Numbered from the stretch's first letter, positions 34,844-43,217 are shown. The stretch is 64,000 bases of DNA from Alistipes excrementigallinarum (GCA_019112825.1 DXIP01000022.1:91965-155964); one strand, 5' to 3'. Notes: generated by a model not told the origin, from the sequence alone. Program-made: numbers and translations.

Positions 34844-36232
34844 ATGCGAATTTTTCTCAAATACGGATGGGTGCGCCGGCGCCATCAGTTGGGGCTGCGG
34901 GGCCGTCGTTTCATGGAGGCGCCCTGGGCGGGCGGCGTGGTGCTGCTTGTCTGCGTCGGAATTGCCATGCTGCTGGCCAACCTCCCCCTCACGGCGGAGT
35001 ACTACCACCATCTGCTGCAGACCGACCTCTCGCTGGCGGTCCACAGCCCCGACGGGGTCATCGACTGGGTCTATCCGCGCGGCATGACCGTCGAGAAGCT
35101 GATTAACGACGGCCTGATGGTCATCTTCTTCTTCTCGGTCGGCCTCGAAATCAAGCGCGAAATCATCTCGGGGCAGCTCTCGACGCTCCGCAAGGCGATT
35201 CTTCCGGTGCTGGGCGCCGCCGGTGGCATGGCGGCTCCGGCGCTGATTTACCTCCTCTTCAACCACGGGGGCGTGGCGGCCAACGGCTGGGGTATCCCCA
35301 CGGCCACCGACATCGCCTTCGCCATCGGCATCCTCTCGATGCTGGGGCGCCGGGTCCCCGTCTCGCTGAAGGTCTTCCTCACGGCGCTCGCCATCGCCGA
35401 CGACCTGGGGGCGATTCTGGTCATCGCCTTCTTCTACGGCGAGAAGGTGCGGCTGGGCTTCCTGCTTCTGGCCGTCGCCATCATGCTCTTCGTCTACTGG
35501 ATGAAGAGGCTGGGGGAGACGCGTCTGATGTACTACCTCGTGCCGGCCGTCATCGTCTGGAGCCTCTTCTACTACTCGGGCGTGCACTCGACCATCTCGG
35601 GTGTGGCGATGGCGATGCTCATCCCCGACCGGCCGCGCTACGGCCGCGCCTACTTCGTGCGCAAGATGCGGTCGCTGAGGACCGTGCTCTTCATGTCCGA
35701 GGCCTCCGGCGACGAATTCCCCAACTCGGAGCAGCGCTACTACATGAGGCAGATGCGCCACGTGGCGGCCAACTCGGTGGGGCTGAGCCACCGGCTCGAA
35801 CATGCGCTGAGCCCCTACGTGACCTTCCTCATCATGCCCATCTTCGCGCTGGCCAACGCTGGCGTGCCTGTCTCGGTGGAGTACCTCGACATCTTCGCCG
35901 CCTCGCCCGATGCGGGGGCCGTGGGGCTGGGCGTCTTCTTCGGCCTGCTGGTGGGCAAGCCGCTCGGCATCTTCCTGGCCAGCTGGGGCGCCGTGAAGTC
36001 GGGGCTGGCCACCATGCCCGAGGGGGCTTCGTGGCGGATGCTGCTGGCCGTGGCCTGCCTGGGCGGAATCGGCTTCACGATGTCGCTCTTCGTCGATTCG
36101 CTCGCCTTTACCAACCTGGAGCTTGTCGACCGCGGCAAAATCGCCATCCTGATGGGGTCGACGGCTGCCGCCATTCTGGGCAGCCTGCTCATCCTGCTCT
36201 TCTCGGCGCACGGAAAGCAGCGGACGGCATAG
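34844..36232 (+). CDS. nhaA: Na+/H+ antiporter NhaA
   Basis: An electrogenic sodium/proton exchanger of the inner membrane. The 462-residue product has about twelve membrane segments and the essential acidic residues: TATDIAF (equivalent to E. coli Asp133) and ALAIADDLGAI (Asp163/Asp164). An insertion of about 60 residues between two membrane segments (PRYGRAYFVRKMRSL to RLEHALSPYV) is typical of Bacteroidota NhaA. The ATG at 34844 was preferred over a TTG six bases earlier. An FKBP-like lipoprotein gene follows 56 bases later on the same strand. Confidence 0.94.
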   Translation: MRIFLKYGWVRRRHQLGLRGRRFMEAPWAGGVVLLVCVGIAMLLANLPLTAEYYHHLLQTDLSLAVHSPDGVIDWVYPRGMTVEKLINDGLMVIFFFSVGLEIKREIISGQLSTLRKAILPVLGAAGGMAAPALIYLLFNHGGVAANGWGIPTATDIAFAIGILSMLGRRVPVSLKVFLTALAIADDLGAILVIAFFYGEKVRLGFLLLAVAIMLFVYWMKRLGETRLMYYLVPAVIVWSLFYYSGVHSTISGVAMAMLIPDRPRYGRAYFVRKMRSLRTVLFMSEASGDEFPNSEQRYYMRQMRHVAANSVGLSHRLEHALSPYVTFLIMPIFALANAGVPVSVEYLDIFAASPDAGAVGLGVFFGLLVGKPLGIFLASWGAVKSGLATMPEGASWRMLLAVACLGGIGFTMSLFVDSLAFTNLELVDRGKIAILMGSTAAAILGSLLILLFSAHGKQRTA

Positions 36233-36288
36233 GAATGCGCAACTACGACATAATATAAAGGGTGTACGCCCGTTTCGATAACGGAAAA

Positions 36289-36999
36289 ATGAAGAAAACT
36301 TTAGTGATTGCACTGGCGGCGCTTGCTCTGGCCGCCTGCTCGAAAAACAAGGGCGGCAGCGTGAAGCTGCACAACGACCTCGACTCGGTGGCCTATGTCA
36401 TCGGCATGAACGTGGGGATGAACCTGATGCGGATGGACTCGACGCTCAACGTCGAGGCCGTATGCCAGGGTATCCGCGACCACTTCCGCGGCAAGACGCG
36501 GCTGACGGCCGACGAGGCGGAGACCTTCTTCCTGAGCTATGTCAACTATGCGCTGCCCGAGAAGGCGCGCGCCTACGAGGAGCAGTTCCTCGAGGATATC
36601 CGCAAGTCGAACCGCGCCTACGCCCGGACCACTTCGGGTGTGACCTATACGGTCGAGGATGTGGGCGATGCCGAGCGTACGCCCGTCAACGAGCGCGATT
36701 CGGTGGTGTTCCGCTACCTGCTGCGCACGGCCGACGGCGAGGAGCTCTACTCCTCCTACGAGCGGGGCGATACGGTGCGCACCGAGCTGCGCGACCTGAC
36801 CGAGGGCCTGAGCGAGAGCCTGAAGCTGCTGGGCGAGGGGGGCCGCATCAAGGCGTGGATGCCCTCGTCGGCCGCCTACGGAGCCGCGGGGTGCGACTCG
36901 CTGGGCGTGAAGCCCAACCAGACGCTCTACTACGAAATCGAGCTTCTGAAGGTCGACCGCTACGCCAATCGGATGCGCCGTTCGAATTTAAACCGTTAA
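36289..36999 (+). CDS. FKBP-type lipoprotein with degenerate active site
   Basis: A 236-residue periplasmic or surface lipoprotein (lipobox LAACS) with an FkpA-like N-terminal helical domain (LDSVAYVIGMNVGMNL) and a C-terminal FKBP-like domain (about 130-230). Key FKBP positions are changed: the usual YTG is YLL, FDSS is LYSS, and the V-I-x-G-W stretch is LTEGL, while AYG is kept. It may therefore be a chaperone without prolyl isomerase activity. It is followed by a second, more canonical FKBP lipoprotein 82 bases downstream, so the pair may be a duplication. Confidence 0.82.
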   Translation: MKKTLVIALAALALAACSKNKGGSVKLHNDLDSVAYVIGMNVGMNLMRMDSTLNVEAVCQGIRDHFRGKTRLTADEAETFFLSYVNYALPEKARAYEEQFLEDIRKSNRAYARTTSGVTYTVEDVGDAERTPVNERDSVVFRYLLRTADGEELYSSYERGDTVRTELRDLTEGLSESLKLLGEGGRIKAWMPSSAAYGAAGCDSLGVKPNQTLYYEIELLKVDRYANRMRRSNLNR

Positions 37000-37081
37000 T
37001 GTGAACCGTTGTGCCGATATTTTTATAACTTTGCGCGCGGATAAACAGGATACAGTTGAAAAACGATAATACGTACAAATC

Positions 37082-38209
37082 ATGAAAAAGACCATTTTTG
37101 CAGCAGCGCTTGCCGGCGCTGCGATGCTCGTTGCGTGCGGCGGAGACAAAAGCGGCGTAACGATGGGCAGCCTGTCGGAGTTCGACTCGCTGTCGTATGC
37201 TCTGGGTGCCAACATCGGCCTGGGCATGAAGTACCAGCTGCGCGACGTTCCGTTCGACTACAAGGCCCTCGACAAGGCGCTTCAGGAGAGCGCGCTGGGC
37301 AAGTCGTCGCTCAGCCACGACGATGCCATCAAGCAGCTGCAGACCTACTTCATGGAGAAACGCCCCGAGCGCATGCAGGCCATTGCCAAGGAGCGTGCCA
37401 AGGCCGACAGCATCCGTCTGGCCGGGGGCGATTCGACGAAGGTCGAGTATCCCGACGCCGACCCCTCGATGTTCGAGAGCGAGGAGGAGCGCACCGAGAT
37501 TTCGTACGCCTTCGGTAACGACATCGGCTTCAACATCAAGGAGAGCAAGCTCCCCATCCAGCTGGTTTGGATTTCGGAGGCGATGCAGAACGTGCGTGAC
37601 GACAACGCCAAGATGACCGAGGAAGAGGTGGGCCGCTACCTGCAGTACTACTTCATGGTAAAGCGTCCGGCCGAGAACAAGGCCGCTTCGGAGCAGTGGC
37701 TCTCCGAGATTGAGAAGAAGTCGGGCGTCCAGAAGACCGAGTCGGGCCTGCTCTACAAGGTGGAGAAGATGGGCGACGAAACGGTCATGCCCAAGGACTC
37801 GCGCGACGTGGTGAAGGTGCAGTACACGGGCCGCAAGCGCAACGGTGAGGTCTTCGACTCGTCGATTTTCGAGAACCTTCCCGCCGAGCGTCAGGAGATG
37901 CTCAAGAAGCGCAATCCGGACTCCTATGACAAGAACGAGCCCGTTGAGTTCGCGCTCAACCGTGTGATTCCCGGCTGGACCGAGGGTATGAAGCTCGTGG
38001 GCAAGGGCGGCAAAATCCATCTGTGGATTCCCTCCGACCTGGCATACGGTCCCCGCGGCATGGGTCGTGAAATCGAGGGCAACGAGGCACTCGAGTTCGA
38101 GGTGGAGCTCATCGACGTGAAGCCCTACGTGGCTCCCGCTCCGGTGGATTCGCTCAAGAACGACTCGCTCAAGATGGATGTGAAGCCCGCAGCCGTAGGA
38201 AAGAGATAA
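37082..38209 (+). CDS. FKBP-type peptidyl-prolyl isomerase lipoprotein
   Basis: A 375-residue lipoprotein (lipobox MLVACGG) with two successive FkpA-type helical dimerization segments (SLSYALGANIGLGMK and ISYAFGNDIGFNI) and a C-terminal FKBP domain (about 235-350): VQYTGRKRNGEVFDSS, FALNRVIPGWTEGMKL, IPSDLAYGPRG. A roughly 26-residue insertion separates FDSS from the next core strand. It should catalyse prolyl isomerization and act as a chaperone outside the cytoplasm. A TAACTTTG box at 37026-37033 gives it its own promoter, and a terminator follows. Confidence 0.88.
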   Translation: MKKTIFAAALAGAAMLVACGGDKSGVTMGSLSEFDSLSYALGANIGLGMKYQLRDVPFDYKALDKALQESALGKSSLSHDDAIKQLQTYFMEKRPERMQAIAKERAKADSIRLAGGDSTKVEYPDADPSMFESEEERTEISYAFGNDIGFNIKESKLPIQLVWISEAMQNVRDDNAKMTEEEVGRYLQYYFMVKRPAENKAASEQWLSEIEKKSGVQKTESGLLYKVEKMGDETVMPKDSRDVVKVQYTGRKRNGEVFDSSIFENLPAERQEMLKKRNPDSYDKNEPVEFALNRVIPGWTEGMKLVGKGGKIHLWIPSDLAYGPRGMGREIEGNEALEFEVELIDVKPYVAPAPVDSLKNDSLKMDVKPAAVGKR

Positions 38210-38257
38210 CGGACGGATGAAGGTCCGGAACCCGCTGTCGGTTCCGCAAGAAGACGA

Positions 38258-38290
38258 GGGTCGCTCCCGTGAGGGGGCGACCCTTTTTTT
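38258..38290 (+). terminator. Terminator after the FKBP lipoprotein
   Basis: GGGTCGCTCCC / GGGGGCGACCC hairpin with a 4-base GTGA loop and seven T residues, 48 bases past the stop. Confidence 0.9.
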
Positions 38291-38438
38291 GCGGGCGGCC
38301 GAACGGTTGGGAGGAAGTTGCGGAGGGACTTCGGAATTGGTCGAACGGTGCGGAAGGTGGCCTGAGGCAGGCATTGGGGAGATGTTGAACGGTGTGGAGG
38401 GTGAGCAGCGGGCGGCCTCCGGAGCCGACCGCTGCCCA

Positions 38439-38479
38439 CGAAAAAGCCCCGCGAAGCTGGCTTCGTCGGGGCTTTTTCG
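38439..38479. terminator. Bidirectional terminator ahead of the DUF3127 gene end
   Basis: Long stem built from AAAAAGCCCC / GGGGCTTTTT with an inner CGAAGC / GCTTCG pairing and a TG loop. A-run and T-run flanks make it active both ways. It lies 40 bases beyond the stop of the leftward DUF3127 gene. Confidence 0.88.
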
Positions 38480-38518
38480 TCGTGTGTCGGTTGCGGTGCG
38501 CTGCAGATGCGCTGCGGC

Positions 38519-38890
38519 TCAGAAGGGGAGGTCATCCACTTCGGATGCCGGGGTCGAGGCGTAGGAGGGCTCTTCGGCAATCGGCGGCATGTCGGGCATG
38601 GGCGGCATCTCGGGTGCCTGCGCAGCCTTGGGCTGAATCCGCCAGGCGCGCACGTCGGTATACCAGCGGCCGTTGTATTCGCGCGACTCGATGTTTACCG
38701 AGACCGTGTAGGCGGCACCCTCGCGGAGCTTGGCCACCTCATCGGGCTTGTTGAAAAAGGTTACGCAGATTTTGCGCGTAAAGGAGCCTTCGTTGGCGTC
38801 GAAGACCACATCCTGACGCTGCCACTCGCCGCGTGCGGAGGTGCCCTTGGTCACGGGCATTATTTTGTAGACCGTTCCTTCGAATTCCAT
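38519..38890 (-). CDS. DUF3127 domain protein (single-strand-binding-like fold)
   Basis: A 123-residue cytoplasmic protein with the Bacteroidota DUF3127 pattern: MEFEGTVYKIMPVTKGTSAR, WQRQDVVFD, and an RxWYTDVRAWRI-type strand near residue 85. The tail is Pro/Met-rich and ends in DDLPF. The strand order and the acidic-hydrophobic C-terminal tail resemble single-stranded DNA-binding proteins, whose DDxPF tail recruits repair proteins; nucleic-acid binding is therefore likely but not shown. The ATG at 38890 opens the conserved start. A TATCTTTG box lies at 38918-38925 on the minus strand. Confidence 0.82.
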   Translation of the reverse strand: MEFEGTVYKIMPVTKGTSARGEWQRQDVVFDANEGSFTRKICVTFFNKPDEVAKLREGAAYTVSVNIESREYNGRWYTDVRAWRIQPKAAQAPEMPPMPDMPPIAEEPSYASTPASEVDDLPF

Positions 38891-39133
38891 GGTTGGGGTT
38901 TGTTTTTTAGTGTGATGCAAAGATAGTGTAAAGTCGGGGCAAAAAAAAGCCCGCACTTCACTTTTTTCCGCCGCTTGCATCGCCGCAGGGCCGGGCCGGT
39001 TGAGGTGGGTCTCTGGTGGGGACGTGGCGGCGTCTGCGGTGGGTGCGGAGCCTTTGGGTGAGCCGTACGGTCCGGATGCGGGCGGGGATGAAGACAAAGA
39101 CAGCCGGAATCGTGTGATTCCGGCTGCCGGCGG

Positions 39134-39207
39134 TGGACCCAGAGGGGCATGATCCCACGACCTTCGGATTATGAGTCCGCTGCTCTAACCGACTGAGCTA
39201 TGGGTCC
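39134..39207 (-). tRNA. tRNA-Met (CAT anticodon)
   Basis: Cloverleaf on the minus strand with acceptor GGACCCA / TGGGTCC, D-arm GCTC...GAGC, and anticodon loop CTCATAA (CAT). Because the first acceptor pair is G-C, it is an elongator or an Ile-type CAT tRNA rather than initiator. The T-arm is odd: the loop reads ATCATGC instead of the usual TTCRANY, and one T-stem pair and one anticodon-stem pair are mismatched. The 3' CCA is not encoded. Confidence 0.85.
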
Positions 39208-39221
39208 TCGGTTTGCGGGGA

Positions 39222-39252
39222 CAAAGATAGGAAAAATTTTCCCGAATTCCAA
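39222..39252 (-). promoter_or_regulatory. Promoter of tRNA-Met
   Basis: Minus strand: TTG (39250-39252), 20 bases, TATCTTTG (39222-39229), 14 bases ahead of the tRNA 5' end. Confidence 0.75.
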
Positions 39253-39445
39253 TGCCGCGGCGGCAAAGTCTCCTTAGGGAGGGGCTGTATGCCGGCTGCA
39301 CGGGGTGCGCGTTCCGGTTCCGCGCGGGGCGGCGCCCGGATTTCTGGCTGCGCCCTCCCCGGGCGCAGGAGCCCCGGACGGAGGGGTTTTTGTCGTCGGA
39401 AAGGGCTGTGGCGGAGGAAAAATCGTCGTTTTTTCGGGCCGGGTG

Positions 39446-39475
39446 TTGGATGTTGCGAATTAATTTGTACCTTTG
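39446..39475 (+). promoter_or_regulatory. Promoter of the L31 gene
   Basis: TTG (39446-39448), 19 bases, TACCTTTG (39468-39475). This matches the Bacteroidota consensus and lies 40 bases upstream of the L31 start. The roughly 200 bases between the tRNA-Met promoter and this one contain no recognisable gene. Confidence 0.75.
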
Positions 39476-39514
39476 TCGCGCTTAAGCTAATTGTTTAATA
39501 CAAAAACAACGACA

Positions 39515-39784
39515 ATGAAAAAGGGTATTCATCCGGAGAATTATCGTTTAGTGGCCTTCAAGGACATGTCCAACGACCACGTGTTTTTGTGTCGGTCCGC
39601 CGTTTCGACAAAAGAGACCATCGAGGTGAACGGCGAAACCTATCCCGTGTATAAGATGGAAATTTCCAACACGTCGCACCCGTTCTACACCGGTAAGATG
39701 AAGTTGGTTGACACCGCTGGTCGCGTCGATAAGTTTATGAGCCGCTACGCAAAACGCTACGATAAGAAGAACGCCAACAAGTAG
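39515..39784 (+). CDS. rpmE2: 50S ribosomal protein L31, type B
   Basis: An 89-residue large-subunit protein with MKKGIHPENYRLVAFKDMSN and the conserved SNTSHPFYTGK motif. The four zinc-binding cysteines of type A L31 are absent (only one Cys), so it is the type B, zinc-independent paralogue. The ATG at 39515 opens the canonical N-terminus. Single gene with its own promoter and terminator. Confidence 0.94.
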   Translation: MKKGIHPENYRLVAFKDMSNDHVFLCRSAVSTKETIEVNGETYPVYKMEISNTSHPFYTGKMKLVDTAGRVDKFMSRYAKRYDKKNANK

Positions 39785-39798
39785 TGCTTGTCCGACGT

Positions 39799-39840
39799 CC
39801 ACGAAAAACCGCACTCCCTTCTGGGGGTGCGGTTTTTCGT
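39799..39840. terminator. Terminator after L31
   Basis: CACGAAAAACCGCACTCCC / GGGGGTGCGGTTTTTCGTG with a 4-base loop, a near-perfect 19-bp stem bordered by A and T runs; probably bidirectional. Confidence 0.9.
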
Positions 39841-40052
39841 GCTTCAGACGTCGCGGCGGGGTGCACGGTGCCCCCGTCAGGAGTTGTTCGGAGCCGGTTT
39901 CGGCGGGTGAGAAGCGGGAAAGTTCGGCTGTAGTATGGAAAATGGCCTGAAAAGAGCGTTTTTTTGGGGTGCGGGTGTATATCACACCGATTTTCTTCCT
40001 ATATTTGGAGACGGCAAGCAATAACATTTTTGATGCTTAAATTGAAAAAGTT

Positions 40053-40913
40053 ATGAGAAGATTAGTCTTTGTGATGCTGGGCGTCATCTTTGCCCTTGCA
40101 TCGTGCGTCAGCCGCGGTACGGCCGATAAGATTGAGGGTCAGCGCGACTCTCTGCGGACGGTGGTCAGCTCGAAGGACTCCATCATCAAGGCCGTGTTCG
40201 AGGACATCAACGCCATATCGGAGAATCTTGCCGCCATCAAGACCCGTGAAAATCTCCTCACGGTGAGCGAAAGCGACATCGAGAGCCGGAAGCGTCCGGT
40301 CGAGGAAATCAACAACGACATCGCGGCCATCGACCGCCTGCTGCAGGATAACCGCAAGAAGATAGCTTCGCTGCAGCACTCCGCCGCCCAGCTGCGCAAG
40401 GCCAACCTGCGCATCAGCGGCCTCGAGAAGATGATTGTCGACCTCAATACCCAGCTGGTGGACAAGGACGGCGAGGTGGCTCGCCTGAAGGAGGACCTCT
40501 CGAAGATGGGCATCGAGGTGGAGTCGCTCCACGAACAGGTGGCCGAGCAGACGGCCCGTGTCGACAGCCTCTCGAACGAGAAGACCGAACTTGAGAACCG
40601 CATGAGTGCCGTGCGCTACATCGTCGATTCGCAGAAGAATTTGCTCGATGCGGGCGTGGTCGAGAAGCAGGGCTTCATCGGCCGTACGCTGGTGGCCCGC
40701 GGAGATGCTCCCGCCGAGCTCTTCAACCAGGTTGACGCCCGCGAGCTGCGCGAAATCGCCATCGGACACAAGAAGGTCGAGCTGGTGACGAACCATCCGG
40801 CCGGTTCCTACGAACTGCAGACCAATGCCGACAAGGTGGTCGAAAGACTGGTGATACTTGACCCGGAGCAGTTCTGGGGTTCTTCGAAAGTTCTGATTGT
40901 AAGCTACAAATAA
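40053..40913 (+). CDS. Coiled-coil lipoprotein of unknown function
   Basis: A 286-residue lipoprotein (lipobox LASCVS, Cys at about residue 18) with a long heptad-rich helical region (about 25-195) and a compact C-terminal domain (about 205-286, containing GRTLVARGDAPAEL and SYELQTNADKVVERLVILDPEQFW). The layout, an anchored coiled coil with a terminal beta domain, suggests a structural or tethering role at the envelope. I know of no assigned function. A TATATTTG box at 40000-40007 precedes it. Confidence 0.8.
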   Translation: MRRLVFVMLGVIFALASCVSRGTADKIEGQRDSLRTVVSSKDSIIKAVFEDINAISENLAAIKTRENLLTVSESDIESRKRPVEEINNDIAAIDRLLQDNRKKIASLQHSAAQLRKANLRISGLEKMIVDLNTQLVDKDGEVARLKEDLSKMGIEVESLHEQVAEQTARVDSLSNEKTELENRMSAVRYIVDSQKNLLDAGVVEKQGFIGRTLVARGDAPAELFNQVDARELREIAIGHKKVELVTNHPAGSYELQTNADKVVERLVILDPEQFWGSSKVLIVSYK

Positions 40914-40925
40914 CCTGAGTAGGGG

Positions 40926-40952
40926 GCGGCCGGGGACTTTATCCCCGGCCGC
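40926..40952 (+). terminator. Hairpin after the coiled-coil lipoprotein
   Basis: Perfect GCGGCCGGGG / CCCCGGCCGC stem with a 7-base loop, 13 bases past the stop. The T-run is missing, so it may terminate weakly or act as an mRNA-end stabiliser. The next 500 bases, to 41473, contain no gene I can support. Confidence 0.6.
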
Positions 40953-41473
40953 ATCCGTTATGGCCGTTGCTGCCGGCTCCGGCATGTACGCTGCCCGAAC
41001 GGTAATTCGGTCGGGAGCCGACGTGCTTATCCGGGACGTGTCGCTCTTCCTGTGAGGTCCGGAAGGTCCGGTTCCATGACGGTCGGAAGGGGGGGGCTGC
41101 CCGTTGAAAGGGGCTTGCCCGACCGGGGTGGTATCCGGTGCGGTATGGAGTGCCAGGGGCATGCATCGACGACAAAATCGACTCGGTGTGTTTCCGAATC
41201 GACTATATTTCGGCTCGATGTCTCCTCCCTGACTCTTCGGTGTCCCCGGGAGGCCCTCCGGATGGGGTCGAAGCGGCAGTGAATCGTCTCTGGGCTGAAT
41301 GGATGAATGTCCGATTGCCTTGTATGGAGGGAACGGAAAATTACCTGAAGGGTGTTTTTTGTTTCCATCGCTGCATAAAAATAGCGTTATATTCCACTTG
41401 GACGCTTCGTTTTTTAATTTTTTTGCGTACTTTTGGACGGCCGAGATTTCGGCAGCATTATTTTTTTGTTTTT

Positions 41474-42382
41474 ATGGAACTACAACCCCAACCGCAGTTT
41501 GTGGAGTCGGCTTTGAAGGAGAATTGTCCTGCGGATTGTAGCAGTTGTCCTACGTTTCCGGTTCCGTTCCGTAGGGCCGGCGATGCGATATATTGTCGCT
41601 TTGTCCGGCGTTCGTTTCTTTCGGGCGAAGGTGTCACCTTCGCTGCGGGCCGCATGGTCCGTATTCTTTTTGTACGCACCGGCACGTTGCTTGTCAGCCA
41701 GCCGCAGGGTACGAAGTTTGTCACCTCGAAGCAGTGCGCCTGTCTGGCCCGCAGCGAGGAGTATGTCGTCACGGCCCATGAGCAGAGCGAGGTCATTATC
41801 CTTTCGCTTGAGCCCAGGGCAGAAATCTGCGAGCCCGATATCTTCGGACTGCAGGTAGCCGGTTACCCCGACGTGCCGACCGATGCCGTGCCCACGCTGG
41901 CACTCCATCCGGCGGTCGAACGGCTTTTGTCCGACATGTTCGACTTCCCGGCCCTGGCCCAATGCGAGCGCTTCCACCGGTTGAAGGTGAGCGAACTCTT
42001 CATGCTCTTCAGAGTGCTTCATACCCCCTCCGAGCTGGCCTATTTCTTCCAGCGGATGATTCAGCCCCAGGACAACTTCCGGGCCTTCGTCTGCAACAAC
42101 TACGAGCGTGCGCAGGGCGTTACGGACCTCGCGTCGCTGGCCGGAATGAGCCTCTCGGTCTTCAAGCGGCGCTTTGCCGAGCACTTCAACGACAGCGTCT
42201 ACCACTGGATGATGCGTCAGAAGGCGCTGAAGATTTATGCCGATATCCGTGACGGGGAGGACAGCACGAAGGCGCTGATGGAGAAATACAAGTTTCGTCA
42301 CTATACGCAGTTCAGCCGCTTCTGCAAGAACTACCTGCAGGCGACTCCCGCACAGTTGATTGCCGAGATGAAGCGGCGGTAA
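41474..42382 (+). CDS. AraC-family transcriptional regulator
   Basis: A 302-residue cytoplasmic regulator. The N-terminal 180 or so residues form a cupin-like sensor region rich in cysteines (CPADCSSCP near 18-26, CACL near 78) that may bind metal or sense redox. The C-terminal domain (about 195-300) carries two helix-turn-helix motifs, LASLAGMSLSVFKRRFAEHF and KYKFRHYTQFSRFCKNYL, as in AraC/XylS proteins. The start at 41474 follows a TACTTTTG box at 41428-41435; a 112-codon upstream extension crosses this promoter. Its target genes are not evident, since neighbours on both sides are unrelated. Confidence 0.85.
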   Translation: MELQPQPQFVESALKENCPADCSSCPTFPVPFRRAGDAIYCRFVRRSFLSGEGVTFAAGRMVRILFVRTGTLLVSQPQGTKFVTSKQCACLARSEEYVVTAHEQSEVIILSLEPRAEICEPDIFGLQVAGYPDVPTDAVPTLALHPAVERLLSDMFDFPALAQCERFHRLKVSELFMLFRVLHTPSELAYFFQRMIQPQDNFRAFVCNNYERAQGVTDLASLAGMSLSVFKRRFAEHFNDSVYHWMMRQKALKIYADIRDGEDSTKALMEKYKFRHYTQFSRFCKNYLQATPAQLIAEMKRR

Positions 42383-42446
42383 GGTACTCCGGTCTGTCCG
42401 GCTGTATGTCGTACGCTTCCGGCCTCGTCGCCGATTCGGACTTGAG

Positions 42447-42487
42447 ATGCTCCGGCGGACCTCCGTGTCTGCCGGAGCATTTTTTTC
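42447..42487 (+). terminator. Terminator after the AraC-family gene
   Basis: ATGCTCCGGC / GCCGGAGCAT perfect 10-bp stem with a 14-base loop and six T residues. Confidence 0.88.
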
Positions 42488-42649
42488 GGCAGCCTGGGTG
42501 CGTCTGCCCGCGCAAGGGGGCGAGGGTGTTTCCGACCCGCTTCAGCCTTATATATTAAGGTATCGGCGGCGGATTTTTCCGCTCGGTGCCCCGATTTGCC
42601 TTTTTATGCACCGGAAGGTCGCTTTGGACGATATTTTTTGCTCAACCTG

Positions 42650-42679
42650 TTGCGATGTCCAAAACTTTTCCTATCTTTG
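42650..42679 (+). promoter_or_regulatory. Upstream promoter of the tRNA-tuf cluster
   Basis: TTG (42650-42652), 19 bases, TATCTTTG (42672-42679). It starts a leader of about 135 bases that contains a hairpin (CGATTCG...CGAATCG) and a boxA-like element before the first tRNA. Confidence 0.75.
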
Positions 42680-42717
42680 CACCCGATTCGACCTCACAGA
42701 GCGAGGCGCCGAATCGA

Positions 42718-42728
42718 GTTCTTTGAAG
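42718..42728 (+). promoter_or_regulatory. boxA-like antitermination element
   Basis: GTTCTTTGAAG in the leader resembles the boxA consensus of stable-RNA operons (TGCTCTTTAAC in E. coli). It follows a hairpin at 42684-42716 and precedes an A-rich segment. The role in antitermination through Nus factors is inferred. Confidence 0.45.
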
Positions 42729-42762
42729 AGCGAAAAAAGTTAAAAAATAGTTTATCGAGAAT

Positions 42763-42793
42763 TTGGTGAATCTATTTTTTATACCTATTTTTG
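42763..42793 (+). promoter_or_regulatory. Proximal promoter of the tRNA-tuf cluster
   Basis: TTG (42763-42765), 20 bases, TATTTTTG (42786-42793), 20 bases before the tRNA-Thr 5' end. Together with the promoter at 42650 it gives the cluster two tandem start points. Confidence 0.75.
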
Positions 42794-42813
42794 CAGTCCA
42801 AAAGGTCGATTCT

Positions 42814-42887
42814 GCCGATGTAGCTCAGTTGGCCAGAGCAGCTGATTTGTAATCAGCTGGTCGGGGGTTCGAATCCCTCCATCGGCT
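42814..42887 (+). tRNA. tRNA-Thr (TGT)
   Basis: Full cloverleaf with acceptor GCCGATG / CATCGGC, anticodon loop ending TTTGTAA (TGT) and T-loop TTCGAAT. First of three tRNAs ahead of tuf; the Thr-Tyr-Gly-tuf order is also found in E. coli (thrU-tyrU-glyT-thrT-tufB). Confidence 0.97.
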
Positions 42888-42951
42888 CAGTCCGATGCGC
42901 AGAGATTCCGAGCAAAAGGGCAGGCGCATGTTCCGCGAGGGACGCAAACAA

Positions 42952-43034
42952 GGGAAGTTACCAGAGTGGCCAAATGGGGCAGACTGTAAATCTGCTGGCT
43001 TACGCCTTCGGTGGTTCGAATCCATCACTTCCCA
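42952..43034 (+). tRNA. tRNA-Tyr (GTA)
   Basis: Class II tRNA of 83 bases with acceptor GGGAAGT / ACTTCCC, anticodon GTA and a long variable arm (CTTACGCCTTCGG region), as expected for tyrosine. T-loop TTCGAAT is intact. Confidence 0.96.
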
Positions 43035-43144
43035 CAAAAAAGAAGAAAAGAAAGAGTGCCGGTTGGAGTTGCATAATCCCGAAGGTGCCGGTCCGCTGGC
43101 CGGACGACGTCGGAAGGATAGGGACTCTGATACGGTATATTTTT

Positions 43145-43217
43145 GCGGAAGTAGCTCAGTTGATAGAGCATTAGCCTTCCAAGCTAAGGGTCGCGAGTTT
43201 GAGCCTCGTCTTCCGCT
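43145..43217 (+). tRNA. tRNA-Gly (TCC)
   Basis: 73-base cloverleaf with acceptor GCGGAAG / CTTCCGC and anticodon stem-loop TTAGC-CTTCCAA-GCTAA (TCC). Third tRNA of the cluster, 117 bases before tuf. Confidence 0.96.
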
